Below are positions 1 to 11,082 of a DNA stretch of 64,000 nucleotides, piece after piece. The notes beneath the pieces are model-generated. The model saw only the letters and a list, made by a program, of their open reading frames with translations, was not told where the DNA came from and did no database searches. The DNA is from Anisodus tanguticus. Taxonomy: Eukaryota; Streptophyta; Magnoliopsida; Solanales; Solanaceae. Position numbers and translations under genes: made by a program. Position 1 is the first letter of the stretch. Every line of letters starts with the position of its first letter. The DNA lies in the NCBI GenBank assembly GCA_034509755.1, contig CM067551.1, forward strand, positions 11,776,501 to 11,840,500. The letters run 5' to 3'.

Positions 1-1540
1 GATTTTTGGGTGTTTGTGTTATCCTTTGTTTCTGTCCACAACCATTAACAAACTTCAGGCCCGTTCCACTCCTCGTATTTTTTTGGGATACCCACAAAAT
101 CATAGGGGATATAAATGTTATAATATGACGAATGAGAAAATTATTATCTCTCGTCATATTGTTTTTAATGAGTCCATATTCCCATTTATTAATTCTCACA
201 TGACATCCCCACTTTCATATGATTTTTTGGACGATGGATTACATTCAATTTTAAATAACCATCTTAATACCCAAAATCATATGGGACCAGCCCAGAATAC
301 ACCACAAACCGTGCCAACCCAACAAAGAAATATGACTTGGCCAGTCCGAGGAGAGGAGCCCACTGTCTCTTTTCCTTCGGCCTCGGCCCAGTCCACATCT
401 CATGGCTGACATGCCCAAAAGAGAGAGCCCATTGCTCCCTCACCCGTGTCCCCAACCAGGACTTCAGGCCCATCTCTTCATGCCTAAAATCTCAATCTCT
501 CTCGGCCCAATAATCAAGTAGAAAACCCAACTACCTAGCCTTCAGTCTTGGCCCAACTTCGGACCTCCCTTTGGCCCAATTCACTAACCGACAGCCAAAA
601 TCCCAGCCGTCGATATTAGCCCAACCTCGGACCATTAAAACCCATCCCATGAACATGATTTTTAGACCCAAGCGTCATTTTAATCTAATATCTTCGGTCC
701 AACCATCACATGTTCCAAAAAATCCCAAAGCAGCCCTATCAGACCCGAATTGGAAAGTTGTCATGTTAGACGGAATTGATGCTCTTATTAAAAACAAGAT
801 GTGGGAGTTAGTGACCCATCCATCTAATGTGAACATAATAAGGTCTATGTGAGTTTTCTATCATAAAAAGAATTCTGATGACTCATTTGCAAGACACAAA
901 GCTCGTCTTGTTGGTGATGACATGTCTCAGCAGGTTGGCGTGGATTATGGTAAAACATTCAGTCCGATAGTTAAACCAGCAACTATCAGGACTGTTCTTA
1001 GCTTGGCTCTGTTAAAATCATGATTCATTCATCAGTTGGATGTCAAGAATGCATTTTTACATGGTCACCTACATGAGACATTTTACATGCACCAACCTTT
1101 GGGTTTCATAGATCTTACACATCCGGATTATGTTTGCATGTTGAAAAAATATTTATATGGTTTGAAACAGGCTCCCCGGGCATGGTATAACAGGTTTGCA
1201 GGGTTCGTATCCACATTGGGTTTCACACACAGCAAGTTCGATCAGTCCTTGTTCATTTATAAGAAGGGAAATGACATGACATATATCCTTCTCTACGTGG
1301 ATGACATCATTCTCACAGCATCATCCACATCACTTCGCTAGTCTATTATGTCCCTCCTTGCTTAGGAATTTTCAATGAAGGATTTGGGTCCTTTAAATTA
1401 TATTTTAAGCATTGATGTAACTCCATATGCCGGGGTCTGTTTCTCAATCAAAAGAAATACACCAAGGAGATCATTGACAAAACTGGTATGTCCTCCTGCA
1501 AACCGTCATATACATCGGTTGATACAAAGACAAAATTAAG
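1..1540 (+). mobile_element. Ty1/copia retrotransposon fragment (integrase end, RT), decayed
   Basis: The window opens inside a copia polyprotein. Residues from about 14 on match the C-terminal part of a copia integrase and the linker after it (FLGYPQNHRGY, then a run ending in SRHIVFNES). Two further pieces in the same sense, at 571-852 and 1036-1341, carry reverse transcriptase sequence, including the LDVKNAFLHG segment, LYGLKQAPRAWYNRF and the catalytic LLYVDDIIL. Stop codons break the frame, for example TGA at 850-852 and another near 1021, both at places where the related element downstream suggests tryptophan. Similarity fades after about 1540, before the RNase H domain is complete. It is closely related to the element at 2166-9141. 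No LTR is visible on either side, so boundaries are approximate. Confidence 0.85.
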
Positions 1541-2165
1541 TAACTCTACATGTACTCCATACCCAACACAAAAAATGTGTTTAATATCAAAAAAGGACAA
1601 ATCACAAAATGACCCATCATTACATATGGACAAAGTTTCATAACTTCACATGTTCTTCGTGATATTGCATATTTTCTCATTTAAGCACACATCTTGCTTT
1701 CCAAAGGTACACATCACACTACATATAAGAGAGATCACTTCTTTGTTTTCTTTCCCTTTTCTTGGACACTACTGCACTCACTCCACTACAATGTATCACA
1801 CACGGTGCACATTGTTGACAGTACTAATTCCATTGTTGTTTTCTATCAACCGTCGTCCAAAAAATTGTCATTTTGAAAAGGCGATAATGTCATATTCATA
1901 ATTAAAATAGAGTTTCGTGTGGGCTTTTGTACCTTAATTTTTGCAGGTGACATTTCAAGAAATCAAGTATTTAATAGTTAAGTGAAATTATTATCATTTT
2001 AAAAAAATTGCTAGATAAATTTACCGTGTTGAATAATCATTTGAGAAATTAACTCAATATTTGGATGATAATTGAATATTGTACTTGTAGGTGAGAACAA
2101 GAGTATCCTACCAAAGTCTATTGATGACCTTCTACTCTATTTTCTAGGCTGTCCTCATTCTTCGG
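1541..2165. other. Intergenic stretch between two copia elements
   Basis: AT-rich DNA without a convincing coding region. Short open frames around 1650-1900 have no recognisable domain. This may be diverged copia 3' sequence, but I see no LTR here. Confidence 0.4.
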
Positions 2166-2396
2166 TGATAGAAGGAGTATACACGTGATATACACGTGTA
2201 TCTGAGTTCAAGTTTTAGTGTAAATTTACCATAGTTGAAAATTCATGTATAAGTGTAATTATGATTTATTGTTATAATAGGAATATGACTTTCTATTTAT
2301 TGTTATAGTAGGAATATAATTTTTCATAATTAGGGATTGTATATTGTATATAAATACATCTTCATTAATGAGAATTTCAAGGGATTATTTCTTTCA
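2166..2396 (+). repeat. 5' LTR of copia element
   Basis: 231 bp, TG...CA termini, matching 8909-9141 along its whole length with roughly 18 differences counted by eye, so this is not a recent insertion. It contains the imperfect palindrome around CACGTGATATACACGTG. Confidence 0.93.
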
Positions 2397-2558
2397 TGGT
2401 ATCAGAAGTCTAGGGCTAAAATACCTTCTCACAAAAACACTTCCGCTGCCCTTTTCTCCTATCTCGGTTTTCGTGATTCATCCTCGGTTTTCGTGCAATA
2501 TCTTCCTCTCTTCCCAAATTTTCTTTCAACTCCCTAATTCACCTATTGTTCTTTCGTT

Positions 2559-3990
2559 ATGTCTACATCAAAGAACATGTTTCATCCTGCCCTTACAGTT
2601 TTCAACATCAAGAACCACATCTCTATTGTTCTTGAAATGGAAAACGTCCAATACGCGATGTAGGCGAATTATTCAAAGTTCACGCACGCTCGCATCAAGT
2701 CCTCCATCACATCATCCCCTCGGTCACTGGCAAAGAGAAGGTGCCTACCCCCGAGGATGATCCCGCGTTATGGACGACCTTTGATGCTACCGTTTTCCAG
2801 TGGATTTATTCCATTATCTCTACAGACCTCTTGCAGACGATTATTGAACCCGACACTACGGCGATGGAAACTTGGAATAGGTGCATGATATATTCCAAGA
2901 TAACAAAAAAATTCCGTGTTGTCACGCTTGAGCAAGAATTTTCCCATGTCAACATGGAAGATTTTTCGAATGTCTCAGTCTATTGTAAAAGAATGAAGGA
3001 ATTGGCGGATCAACTTTGAAATATTAGTGCGCCCGTTACCAATGATCGTCTTGTTCTTCAGATGGTTGCAGGCCTATCCGAGGCCTATAATGGAGTTGGG
3101 ACACTGCTTCGTCAAAGTAATCCTCTCCTGCCATTTTATCAGGCACGTTCCATGCTTACCTTGGGAAGAAGTCGGTTTGGCTAGGAAGGCGGCTACTGGC
3201 ATAAATTTCATTCATGATGATGGCCACGTCAAACAACCCTCACTCATTCTTTGAAACTTTGGGCCAAAACCGTACCAACGGTGGTGGAAAAAGGGGCAAA
3301 AATCATAAAAATAATGGCAAGAACCGCAGTGGTAATAACAACGGCGGTGGTGGCGGCGAACAGTGGCAACGGCAGCAGTGGGGCTCAAAACAGTTGACCG
3401 CAGGCCTCCTGGACGCAACCTTGGGCCTCCTGGCCGTGGGGCTGAGCCAATGGCCAATGGCCCAATAACCCTTATTAACCACCAATGCCATATCCTGAAA
3501 CTGGGCCCAATTCTAGTCGGCTTCCGGGCCCAGTTTCTCGAACAACGCATCACGATACAGTGTCGGGCCGGGGCAGCAGGCCGCTGTTGCGGGCCCGGCT
3601 CTAGTCCCGACACCTACGGATATTGAGGTTGCAATGCATACACTCGAATTAAATTCCCGGACCCGAATTGGTACATGGACACCGGAGCCACTTCTCATAT
3701 GACGTCCGCATAAGGTAATCTCTAGTCTTATTTTAATTTGAGCAAAAATCGTGGCATTATTGTTGGTAATTGCAACTCAATTCCAATTCGCGATTATGGT
3801 CATACGAATTTGTCTCCCCCACATCCAACTCTTGTCTTAAAAATATTCTTTATGCCCCTAATTTAATTAAAAATTTGGTGTTTGTCCGAAAATTCACCAT
3901 TGATAATTGGGTTTCTATTAATTTTGATCATTTTGGATTTTTTGTGAAAGATTTCACCACGGGGATACTTCTAATGAGATGTAATAGTAG
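2559..3990 (+). pseudogene. copia gag and aspartic protease, broken
   Basis: An ATG at 2559 begins a gag-like protein (MSTSKNMFHPALTVFNIKN), interrupted after 34 codons by TAG at 2661 and then by a frameshift. The rest of gag continues at 2741-3019 and, in another frame, from 3027 on, with recognisable copia gag segments such as VVTLEQEF and YCKRMKELADQL. A Gly/Asn-rich stretch follows at about 3260-3360. The protease active-site region reads WYMDTGATSHM, with DTGA at 3678-3689, and meets a TAA at 3711. In a living element this product would form the particle core and process the polyprotein; here it cannot be made in full. Confidence 0.85.
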
Positions 3991-4059
3991 GGGGAGATGT
4001 ATCCACTCACCACCATTTCCACGAGTCAAGCCACACCTTCTACCTTTGCCGCTCTTGCT

Positions 4060-4850
4060 CCTTCCTTGTGGCATGCACGTTTGGGGCATCCGGGTCATCT
4101 CTTATTTCTTCTCTGCATAAAAATAATTTTATTACTTGTAAGGGTACGCGTAGTACTCCACTTTGTCCTTCTTGTCCATTAGAAAAATATGTTAGATTAC
4201 CATTTGTAGCCTCTACTTCTCGTACTTTGATGCCTTTTGACATTATTCATAGTGATTTATGGACATCTCCCATTTTAAGTTCTTTGGGCTATTATTATTA
4301 TGTCTTATTTTTGGATGATTATTCTACTTTTTTATGGACCTTTCCTTTATCCAAAAAATCTCAGGTTTTTTTCACATTAAAATTTGGAGCATTCATCCGT
4401 ACCCAATTCGAACTGAAAATTAAAAATATTCAATGTGATTATGGCAGGGAATATGATAATGGGCCATTTCGAGAGATTTGTGACACTAATGGCATATCTT
4501 TTCGATTTTCTTGTCCATATACGTCCTCACAAAATGGGAAGGTCGAGAGAAAAAAACATTCCATAAATAATATTGTCGTACCTTGCTAGCCCATGCTTCA
4601 TTACCACCTTCTTTTTTACATCATGCATTACAAATGACTACATATCTACTTAACATCATCCCTCATAAAGGCTTAGTTTATCAATTCCCACTTAAAATTC
4701 TTTACAATAAAGATCATTCTTATTTTCATCTTAGGGTGTTTGGGTGTTTATGCTATCCACTTTTTCCGTCTACTACAATTAACAAACTTCAAGCTCGTTC
4801 TACCGCTTGTGTGTTTTTGGGTTATCCATCTAATCATCGTAGTTACACAT
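4060..4850 (+). pseudogene. copia integrase, interrupted by LTR insertion
   Basis: The zinc-binding pre-integrase region begins with WHARLGHPG (out of frame with the preceding piece) and continues with the paired cysteines of CPSCPLEK. The catalytic core follows in 4068-4589: HSDLW carries the first Asp, the second Asp region reads CDYGREY where related elements usually have CDNG, and NGKVERK carries the Glu. After a stop at 4587-4589 the chain continues in another frame at 4583-4855 (FGCLCYPLF, FLGYPSNHRSY). The reading is then broken by the LTR insertion at 4851 and resumes after 6873 with a segment ending in SRHVIFDET. Confidence 0.85.
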
Positions 4851-6095
4851 TGTAATATCCCGGAATTTTGGACAATAATTTGAGCACCTAAATGAAGGAA
4901 ATAAACCCGAGCATTGGGAAGATTTATGTTATATTTACATATGCTAATAAAGAGTTTAGCATATAAAAGGATAAAACCCCAAAATAATTTTAGACATAAC
5001 AAGTATGACGACGGGGATCGGAAATAAATTTGGTGTGTGCATAAAGAGGTTACGGACTAATGTCATATCACAAAATTATGACATTGAGTATATGAAGGTC
5101 TTATAAATCACCAAGATTTAAGTGAATTGGGATTACGAAATTATTTATGTGCGTGATTAATTAATTATGTGTGTGATTGATTAATTGTGTGTATAAATTA
5201 AATCGATGGGGGAGACAAGGATAAGTGGGGCGTGTACGTGTGGCTTTAAAAGAAAAGATCCTAATGACTAAGCTAATATTTCTAGTGATGGCAGCTCGTG
5301 GGTTTAGTTTGTGGGAAACACAATGATGAGGATCATTTAATGACTATTAGTGACTAAGTTGGTCACGTCTTAAAAAAGGAGCAAATCGTTATCCGTCCCT
5401 TTAGAGACTCTCCAATCCTTCTTTTGTAGAAAAAAAATGAATCAATGCACTTCACTTTGATTTGAAAAAAAAACAGAGAGTACGAGGCAGTGCTAGTGAA
5501 AATTGAGGAGTTGGCGTTAAAAGTTACCTATACTGGAGGAGTGTATTTTGTTCCAGCATTTAATGGATTGTTTGCTCCATGGTGTCATGATGATGCTTGC
5601 GGGATTTGTATTGGTATAGCATCAGCAGTAGCTAGTTCTCTGGGAAAATATAAAGAGAACGTGAATACTCAAGCAATAATATTTTCCTTCCATTTTAGAA
5701 GAATCGAGTTATGTTAAGATAAATTAATTCTTTCTTTTGACATGTTCCATGTAGCGAAACGTAACCGTGATATTGTTCCATAAATTATTCTACTCTTAGA
5801 AGTTAAGAATATTCGTGTTATTGATTCCTATGTTAAAAGCATGTCTAAATATATTCCTAAATCCTTATTGAGGCATACGAAAAATATGTTGATATTTACG
5901 TCGAAGGTACAAGGATATTGTGTCACCCAGGATGTGCTATTGTTATTCATGCATTTTTATTTGCATTGCATTCATGTTTTACCCAAGACCGTATATTGGC
6001 GACGGGAAACGGGAAACGCAGACCATCTGATCAGTTGGGATATGATAAATGATAAAGCTTGTGTGGCTTAATGAAGGAAGATGCCTGATTAAGGG

Positions 6096-6144
<49 letters not shown>

Positions 6145-6873
6145 GGAAGAAAGATGCCCTTGTGTGGCGGTATATATGTATTTACTTGCATTATGCATGA
6201 CATTTAGACATATTATGTCCACATAGGCCGACATGAAATGATGCCCACAGAGGCTGTTATGGTAAGGAATATGCCCAATGGGACCGATGTATATATATAA
6301 TGCATTGTGCATAACATCTAGACATATGTATTAGGGCCCTCAGAGGCATTTACTGTTGGTCAATTGTTTCTGTTTCAGTTGTTGTTATATCCCTGTGATA
6401 CTATTGTTCATGCCTGACATACTCAGTACATCAGTCGTATTGACGTCCCTTTTGTCGGGGGACGCTGCGTTTCATGCCCGCATGTTCAGTTAAAGAGGGT
6501 GACGGTTCATGCTAGTAGGTTGCTGGTTCAGCTGATATTGGAGCACTCTATTTGTTTCAGAGTTGCAGTCTGGTCGTGGTACGGTATTTTTGCATACGCA
6601 TACGGGTATGGCGGAGTCCTGTCTCGTCCTTGTGATGTCATGTATTCTTTAGAGGCTTGTAGACATGTGTCTTGTGGTTAGTTATCATGTGTGGCCTTGT
6701 CGGCCTTGGTATGGGTATGTATATATGAAAATTGGATTTCTGGTTAAGATTTTTTATAATCTTTTTTGGCTTAGTCCGTATTCAATTGTGATTAGAAGTT
6801 GGTTGTACGATTAGCGGTACCCGGCGGGTGGGGTCCGGGTGTCCATCGCGGTCCTCCGGTTTGGGTCGTGACA
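4851..6873 (+). mobile_element. Solo LTR (Gypsy-like, about 2.0 kb) nested in copia integrase
   Basis: A 2023-bp block begins TGTAATATCCCGG and ends GGGTCGTGACA, typical TG...CA LTR ends. It has no coding region and its two sides are not duplicates of each other, so it is a single LTR. The flanks CACAT (4846-4850) and CATAT (6874-6878) are a 5-bp duplication with one difference. Removing the block and one copy of the duplication restores the copia reading frame across the junction, which confirms the boundaries. The termini and the GGGGACGCTGCGTTTCATG segment resemble long LTRs of Solanaceae chromovirus (Tekay/Del-type) elements; that lineage call is from memory. The sense of the LTR was taken from its TG and CA ends. 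Confidence 0.8.
6099..6141. repeat. (AT)n microsatellite
   Basis: About 21 uninterrupted AT units inside the nested LTR. Confidence 0.95.
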
Positions 6874-7039
6874 CATATGTTTTAATTTATCCTCTAACAA
6901 AATCATCATTAGTCGACATGTTATCTTTGATGAAACTCAATTTCCGTTTACTAAATTGTGTAGTTCCGTGTCTAGTTCATATAGTTTATCCATCTAAACT
7001 TCAAATTGTCTAGTTCTCACCGAATATTATCCATCATTT

Positions 7040-8020
7040 ATCCGAGATGTCCCGTGACCCGAATCCACCAGCAGGCCAACTGCCTGCTGGCCCACAAATT
7101 GCCGATCCAAAGTCTCGGCCCAGTCCCGATAACGATATTGTTCCAGCGACACAACCCACTACTCATTTCGATCCGATATCTACTTCTCACCTAGTTGTTG
7201 GGCCAGCAGGCCCACTACCTGCTGGCCAGTCCACTACCAACACGAGAAACGCCCAACTCCCATCCAATTCTACCTCACGTCAAGGGCCCGTTACTCGTAG
7301 CCAAAGGGGTATTATTAAACCAAAACGACATTTTAATCTTAATTCTAATGTCACTAAATCTCCCCTACCACGTAACTCAATGTCTTCCCTTCATGACCCG
7401 AAATGGAAATTGGTCATGGATGACGAATATAATGCTCTTATTGAAAATAAGATTTGGGAGTTGGTGCCCCGTCCACCCGGTGTTAATATTATTCGGTCTA
7501 TGTAGATTTTTACTCATAAAGAAAATTCTGACGGTTCTTTTGAGAGGCATAAGGTCCGTTTTGTAGGTGATGGTAAAACACAATAGGTTGGCGTGAATTG
7601 TGGAGAGACATTTAGTTCGGTGGTCAAATCGGCAACCATTCGCACTGTGCTCGGTATAGCTCTCTCAAAGGTATGGCCCATTTACCAGTTGGATGTGAAA
7701 AAATATTTCTTACACGGTGATCTTAAGGAGACAGTTTACATGCATCAACCCTTGGGTTTTAGGGACCCCAATTATCCTCCTTATTTCTATTTGCTAAAAA
7801 AGTTCTTGTATGGGCTTAAGCAGGCCCACGGGCTTGATATAAAAGGTTTGCAGATTATGTGTTTACTATTGAGTTTTCTCACAGCATGTCTGATTATTGA
7901 CTGTTCATCTAGCAGCGTTGTACTTCTCTGGCATACATTCTGTTATATGTTGATGATATTATATTGACTGCCTTATCGGATATTCTACACAAGTCTATCA
8001 TGCCCTTTCTCAGTTCATAA
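7040..8020 (+). pseudogene. copia reverse transcriptase, broken
   Basis: A Pro/Ser/Gln-rich linker (7047-7320) leads into the RT start (DPKWKLVMDDEYNALIENK). The frame is cut by TAG at 7503-7505, at the same point where the first copia fragment has TGA. RT continues at 7593-7967 (QLDVKKYFLHGDLKETVYMHQ, LLKKFLYGLKQA) and shifts frame near 7830. The catalytic LLYVDDIIL can still be read at about 7940-7968 in the shifted frame. Confidence 0.85.
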
Positions 8021-8026
8021 TTTGCT

Positions 8027-8908
8027 ATGAAAGACTTGGGGGCCTTAAGCTATTTTTTGGGCATAACAGTCACTCGTCATGCAGATTATCTATTTTTATC
8101 TCGGAAAAAATATGCGGCAGAGATTATTGAGAGAGTTGGCATGTCATCTTGTAAGTCTACTTCTACTCCGGTGGATACTAAACCGAAGCTGAGTGCTACG
8201 TCTACCACCCTATACGAGGATCCCACTCACTATCGCAGTCTTGCAAGGGCACTTTAGTATATGACTTTCACGAGACCTGATATTACTTATGCAATGCAGC
8301 AGATGTGTTTGTTTATGCATGATCCACGGATTGAGCACATACATGTGCTCAAACGCATTATACGATATATACATGGCACACTTGATTATGGATTGCATTT
8401 ATATCCGTCTGTCGTGTCTACTCTCGTGTCTTATACAGATGCTGATTGGGGTGACTGTCCTGATACCAGACGCTCGACCTCTGGTTATTGTATGTTTCTG
8501 GGTGATAACTTGATCTCTTTGTTTGCAAAATGTCAAGCTACATTATCGCGATCCAGTGTAGAGGCCGAGTATCGAAGGGTAGCCAATATGATGTCTGAAT
8601 CATGTTGGCTGCGTAATCTTCTATTAGAACTCCACTTTCCTATTCAGAAAGCTACTTTGGTCTACTATGATAATGTTAGTGTAGTCTATCTTTTTGGAAA
8701 TCCGGTCCAACATCAGTGCACTAAACATATCGAGATGGATATTCACTTTGTTCGCGAAAAAATAGCTCGTGGCCAAGTACGCGTCTTGCATGTCCCATCC
8801 AGGTACCAAATTGCTGACATCTTTACTAAGGGTCTTCCCTCTGTTCTATTTGAAGATTTTACGGACAGTCTCAGCGTACGACAACCGCCCGCTATGACTG
8901 TGGGGGTG
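8027..8908 (+). pseudogene. copia connection and RNase H domain, one stop
   Basis: Nearly continuous coding, starting MKDLGALSYFLGI. A TAG at 8255-8257 splits it, and it continues as MTFTRPDITYAMQQ, VSYTDADWGDCPDTRRSTSG, LSRSSVEAEYR and finally KHIEMDIHFVREK and ADIFTKGLP. These are the conserved copia RNase H blocks, including the DAD..., E and D catalytic positions. The frame ends directly at the 3' LTR, preceded by a G-rich stretch (TGTGGGGGTG) that could serve as polypurine tract. Confidence 0.88.
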
Positions 8909-9141
8909 TGATAGAAGGAGTATTCACGTGATATACACGTGTATCCCAGTTCAAGTTTTAGTGTAAACTTACCATAATTGAAGAATTTTTGTACAAGTGT
9001 AATTAGGATTTATTGTTATATTAGGAATATGACTTTCCATTTATTGTTATAGTAGGAATAGAATTTTTCATAATTAAAGATTGTATATTGTATATAAATA
9101 CATATTCATTAATGAGAATAATCAATGGATTATTTCTTTCA
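8909..9141 (+). repeat. 3' LTR of copia element
   Basis: 233 bp, a direct copy of 2166-2396 with TGATAG...TTTCA ends. Confidence 0.93.
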
Positions 9142-9211
9142 TTCGACACTAGTAAAAGGTAGTACATTAGTCAACATTCTTCATTCCTAACTAACTTATC
9201 GATATTACTCT

Positions 9212-9598
9212 TAGGGTGTTAAATGGGTGAGTTGAATTGAATTTGAGCATGTCAAAATAGGTTGAGTTAACAAATGAACAGACTATTGACTCACTCAAAA
9301 ATTATTTGGGCTGAAATGGGTTAAAGAGCAGGTCATAATCCAACTCATTCTTACTATTCTTTTTTTGTTTTTTATATATTTTTATTATGGCTATATAAAA
9401 CATATCAAATAAAAAAATATCATTTTGTTTGACAATGTTTCTCATGGGTCAATTTGAAAGGCACATTAGCCTAATATATTATGGATTGAAATGAATTGGC
9501 CTGAAATAGATTAAGCTAATAAATGAGTGATTTAATGATAAGCCCAAGCTTTAATGGATTGGGCGATTCATATTTACCTGACTAATTTTGTCACCCTA
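9212..9598. mobile_element. hAT-like MITE (tentative)
   Basis: A 387-bp block begins TAGGGTGTTAAATGGG and ends with TTTTGTCACCCTA, giving 7-8 bp exact inverted ends that extend imperfectly. The 8-bp flanks ATTACTCT and ATTATGCA agree at five positions, a weak duplication. No coding region. Confidence 0.5.
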
Positions 9599-11082
9599 AT
9601 TATGCATCACTTTAAATAATGTCTCTTTATAATTATATCTTCGTGACTTTTCAAATATGGAGCACAACTGATGGCATGGGCGAACACCCAAAAAGGAAAA
9701 AAAAACACACACTACAACTTTAGGACGAGGAACACTTGTTCTCTATTGAATAGAAATATGAGATGGTCTACAAATCTTCAAATGAAAGATTTAAGATTTC
9801 ATATTTGCGTGAAAGCAAAGATATCTACAACTACAAGAAATAGCCAAATGCTGATGGCGTTTAGAATCTGTTTGGCTAGAATCTAGAGACACACGATCTA
9901 TGACTCCGAAAAACAAACTAGGGAACTTTACAACAAATAACCAGTCAGATTAATTGTTTACTTTTTCTAACCAGTATATATAGATTATACACAATTATAA
10001 ATATATTATGCATATATATTCAACATTTGTAGCTAATTTTAATTTAAGTGATTGGGAAGCATGGTATTTAGGTTAATTCTTTAATAATTAATTAATACAT
10101 AAAATCTGTTTACGTAAATGACAATACCTAATATGAGCGTTTTCGTTCATTGAAGGAAAATTTAACTGGAGTTTCTCAAAATTATTATATTATAGTAAGA
10201 TATAAAACCTAATGGAGTTACATTTTGACTAAAACTCATGTATTCGAAATACTGTGTTCAGCTTCTGGCCTGGGGCTTTTTAAGTGGGGATTGGCTATTT
10301 GCCCCCGCCCTCCTCCCTCCAATTCATTCATGCAATTTCATTAATATTTGACATCTTTTTATAAATAGCCGGTCGGATTTATTGTTTACTTTTCTTAGTT
10401 GATATATATAAATTATATACTAATTATATATGATGCTACATATATTATACATTTACCGGCTATTTTTTATTTAAGCAGTTGAATGAACGACTATTTAGTT
10501 AATTCTTCATAATATGAATATCTTTTCTCTTGATATTGGTTGATTGACGGACCAAACGGATTACCCTTCATACATACTGGTCTTTTAATCCCCCCCCCCT
10601 CAAATCGTTGGTCTTTAATTTTTGTTTCAACTTCTCATTTAATGAAAATTTGTGTGCCAAAGTACCCTTATTCATTGGTCTACAAAATCATATATTTTGG
10701 GTTCGATCGTTAGCAGAATCGGAAAAAAAAATCGTAAGGCAAAGTTTCGCCTTGTCCGGCATAAGTTTTGTAGAAATGAAGTTATACGCATAAGTTGTGT
10801 AATAGCTAATTCGAAAGGCTTTGTCCAACACAAGTTATGCTTTGTCCAGCATAAATTATGAGAAATGAAATTATGCCGGATAACTTAATTCCTACAGAAC
10901 TTATTCCGGACAAGGCTTGAGAAATTAGGTCATAGATAAGGGTAGGATGAACTTTTTTTATTTTTTCGATGTCAGAAATATTTTTGGCAACTCTTTTGTT
11001 GCTTAAAGTGCCAAGGAAAAACATTAAAAATCAACAATTTAAGGGACAAAAATTAAAGAGTACCCCAAGATGGGCCATTCAT
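9599..11082. other. Intergenic; diverged repeats, no gene seen
   Basis: AT-rich. 9927-10095 and 10360-10510 are two diverged direct copies of the same repeat (each with an ATAACCAGT/ATAGCCGGT start, TTATTGTTTACTTTT and a TAATTTAAGTG/TATTTAAGCAG end). 10540-11082 contains short internal repeats of GTCCAACACAAGTTATG type. Open frames at 9671-9886 and 10608-10861 show no domain. Confidence 0.5.

Larger units (their letters stand above)
2166..9141 (+). mobile_element. Ty1/copia LTR retrotransposon with both LTRs, nested by another LTR
   Basis: Two direct copies of a 231-233 bp sequence, both starting TGATAGAAGG and ending TTTCTTTCA, bound a decayed copia polyprotein with the order gag, protease, integrase, RT, RNase H. 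A primer-binding-like TGGTATCAGA lies immediately inside the left LTR at 2397, as expected for initiator-Met tRNA priming. The flanks TTCGG (2161-2165) and TTCGA (9142-9146) look like a 5-bp target duplication with one change. Without the 2.0-kb insertion at 4851-6873 the element is about 4.95 kb. Short LTRs and this size suit the Ale/Retrofit type of copia; that lineage call is an impression. Several stop codons and frameshifts make it non-functional. Confidence 0.93.

Noticed and set aside
6079..6203. Frames rich in Ile-Tyr repeats
   Set aside because: Translation of the (AT)n microsatellite.
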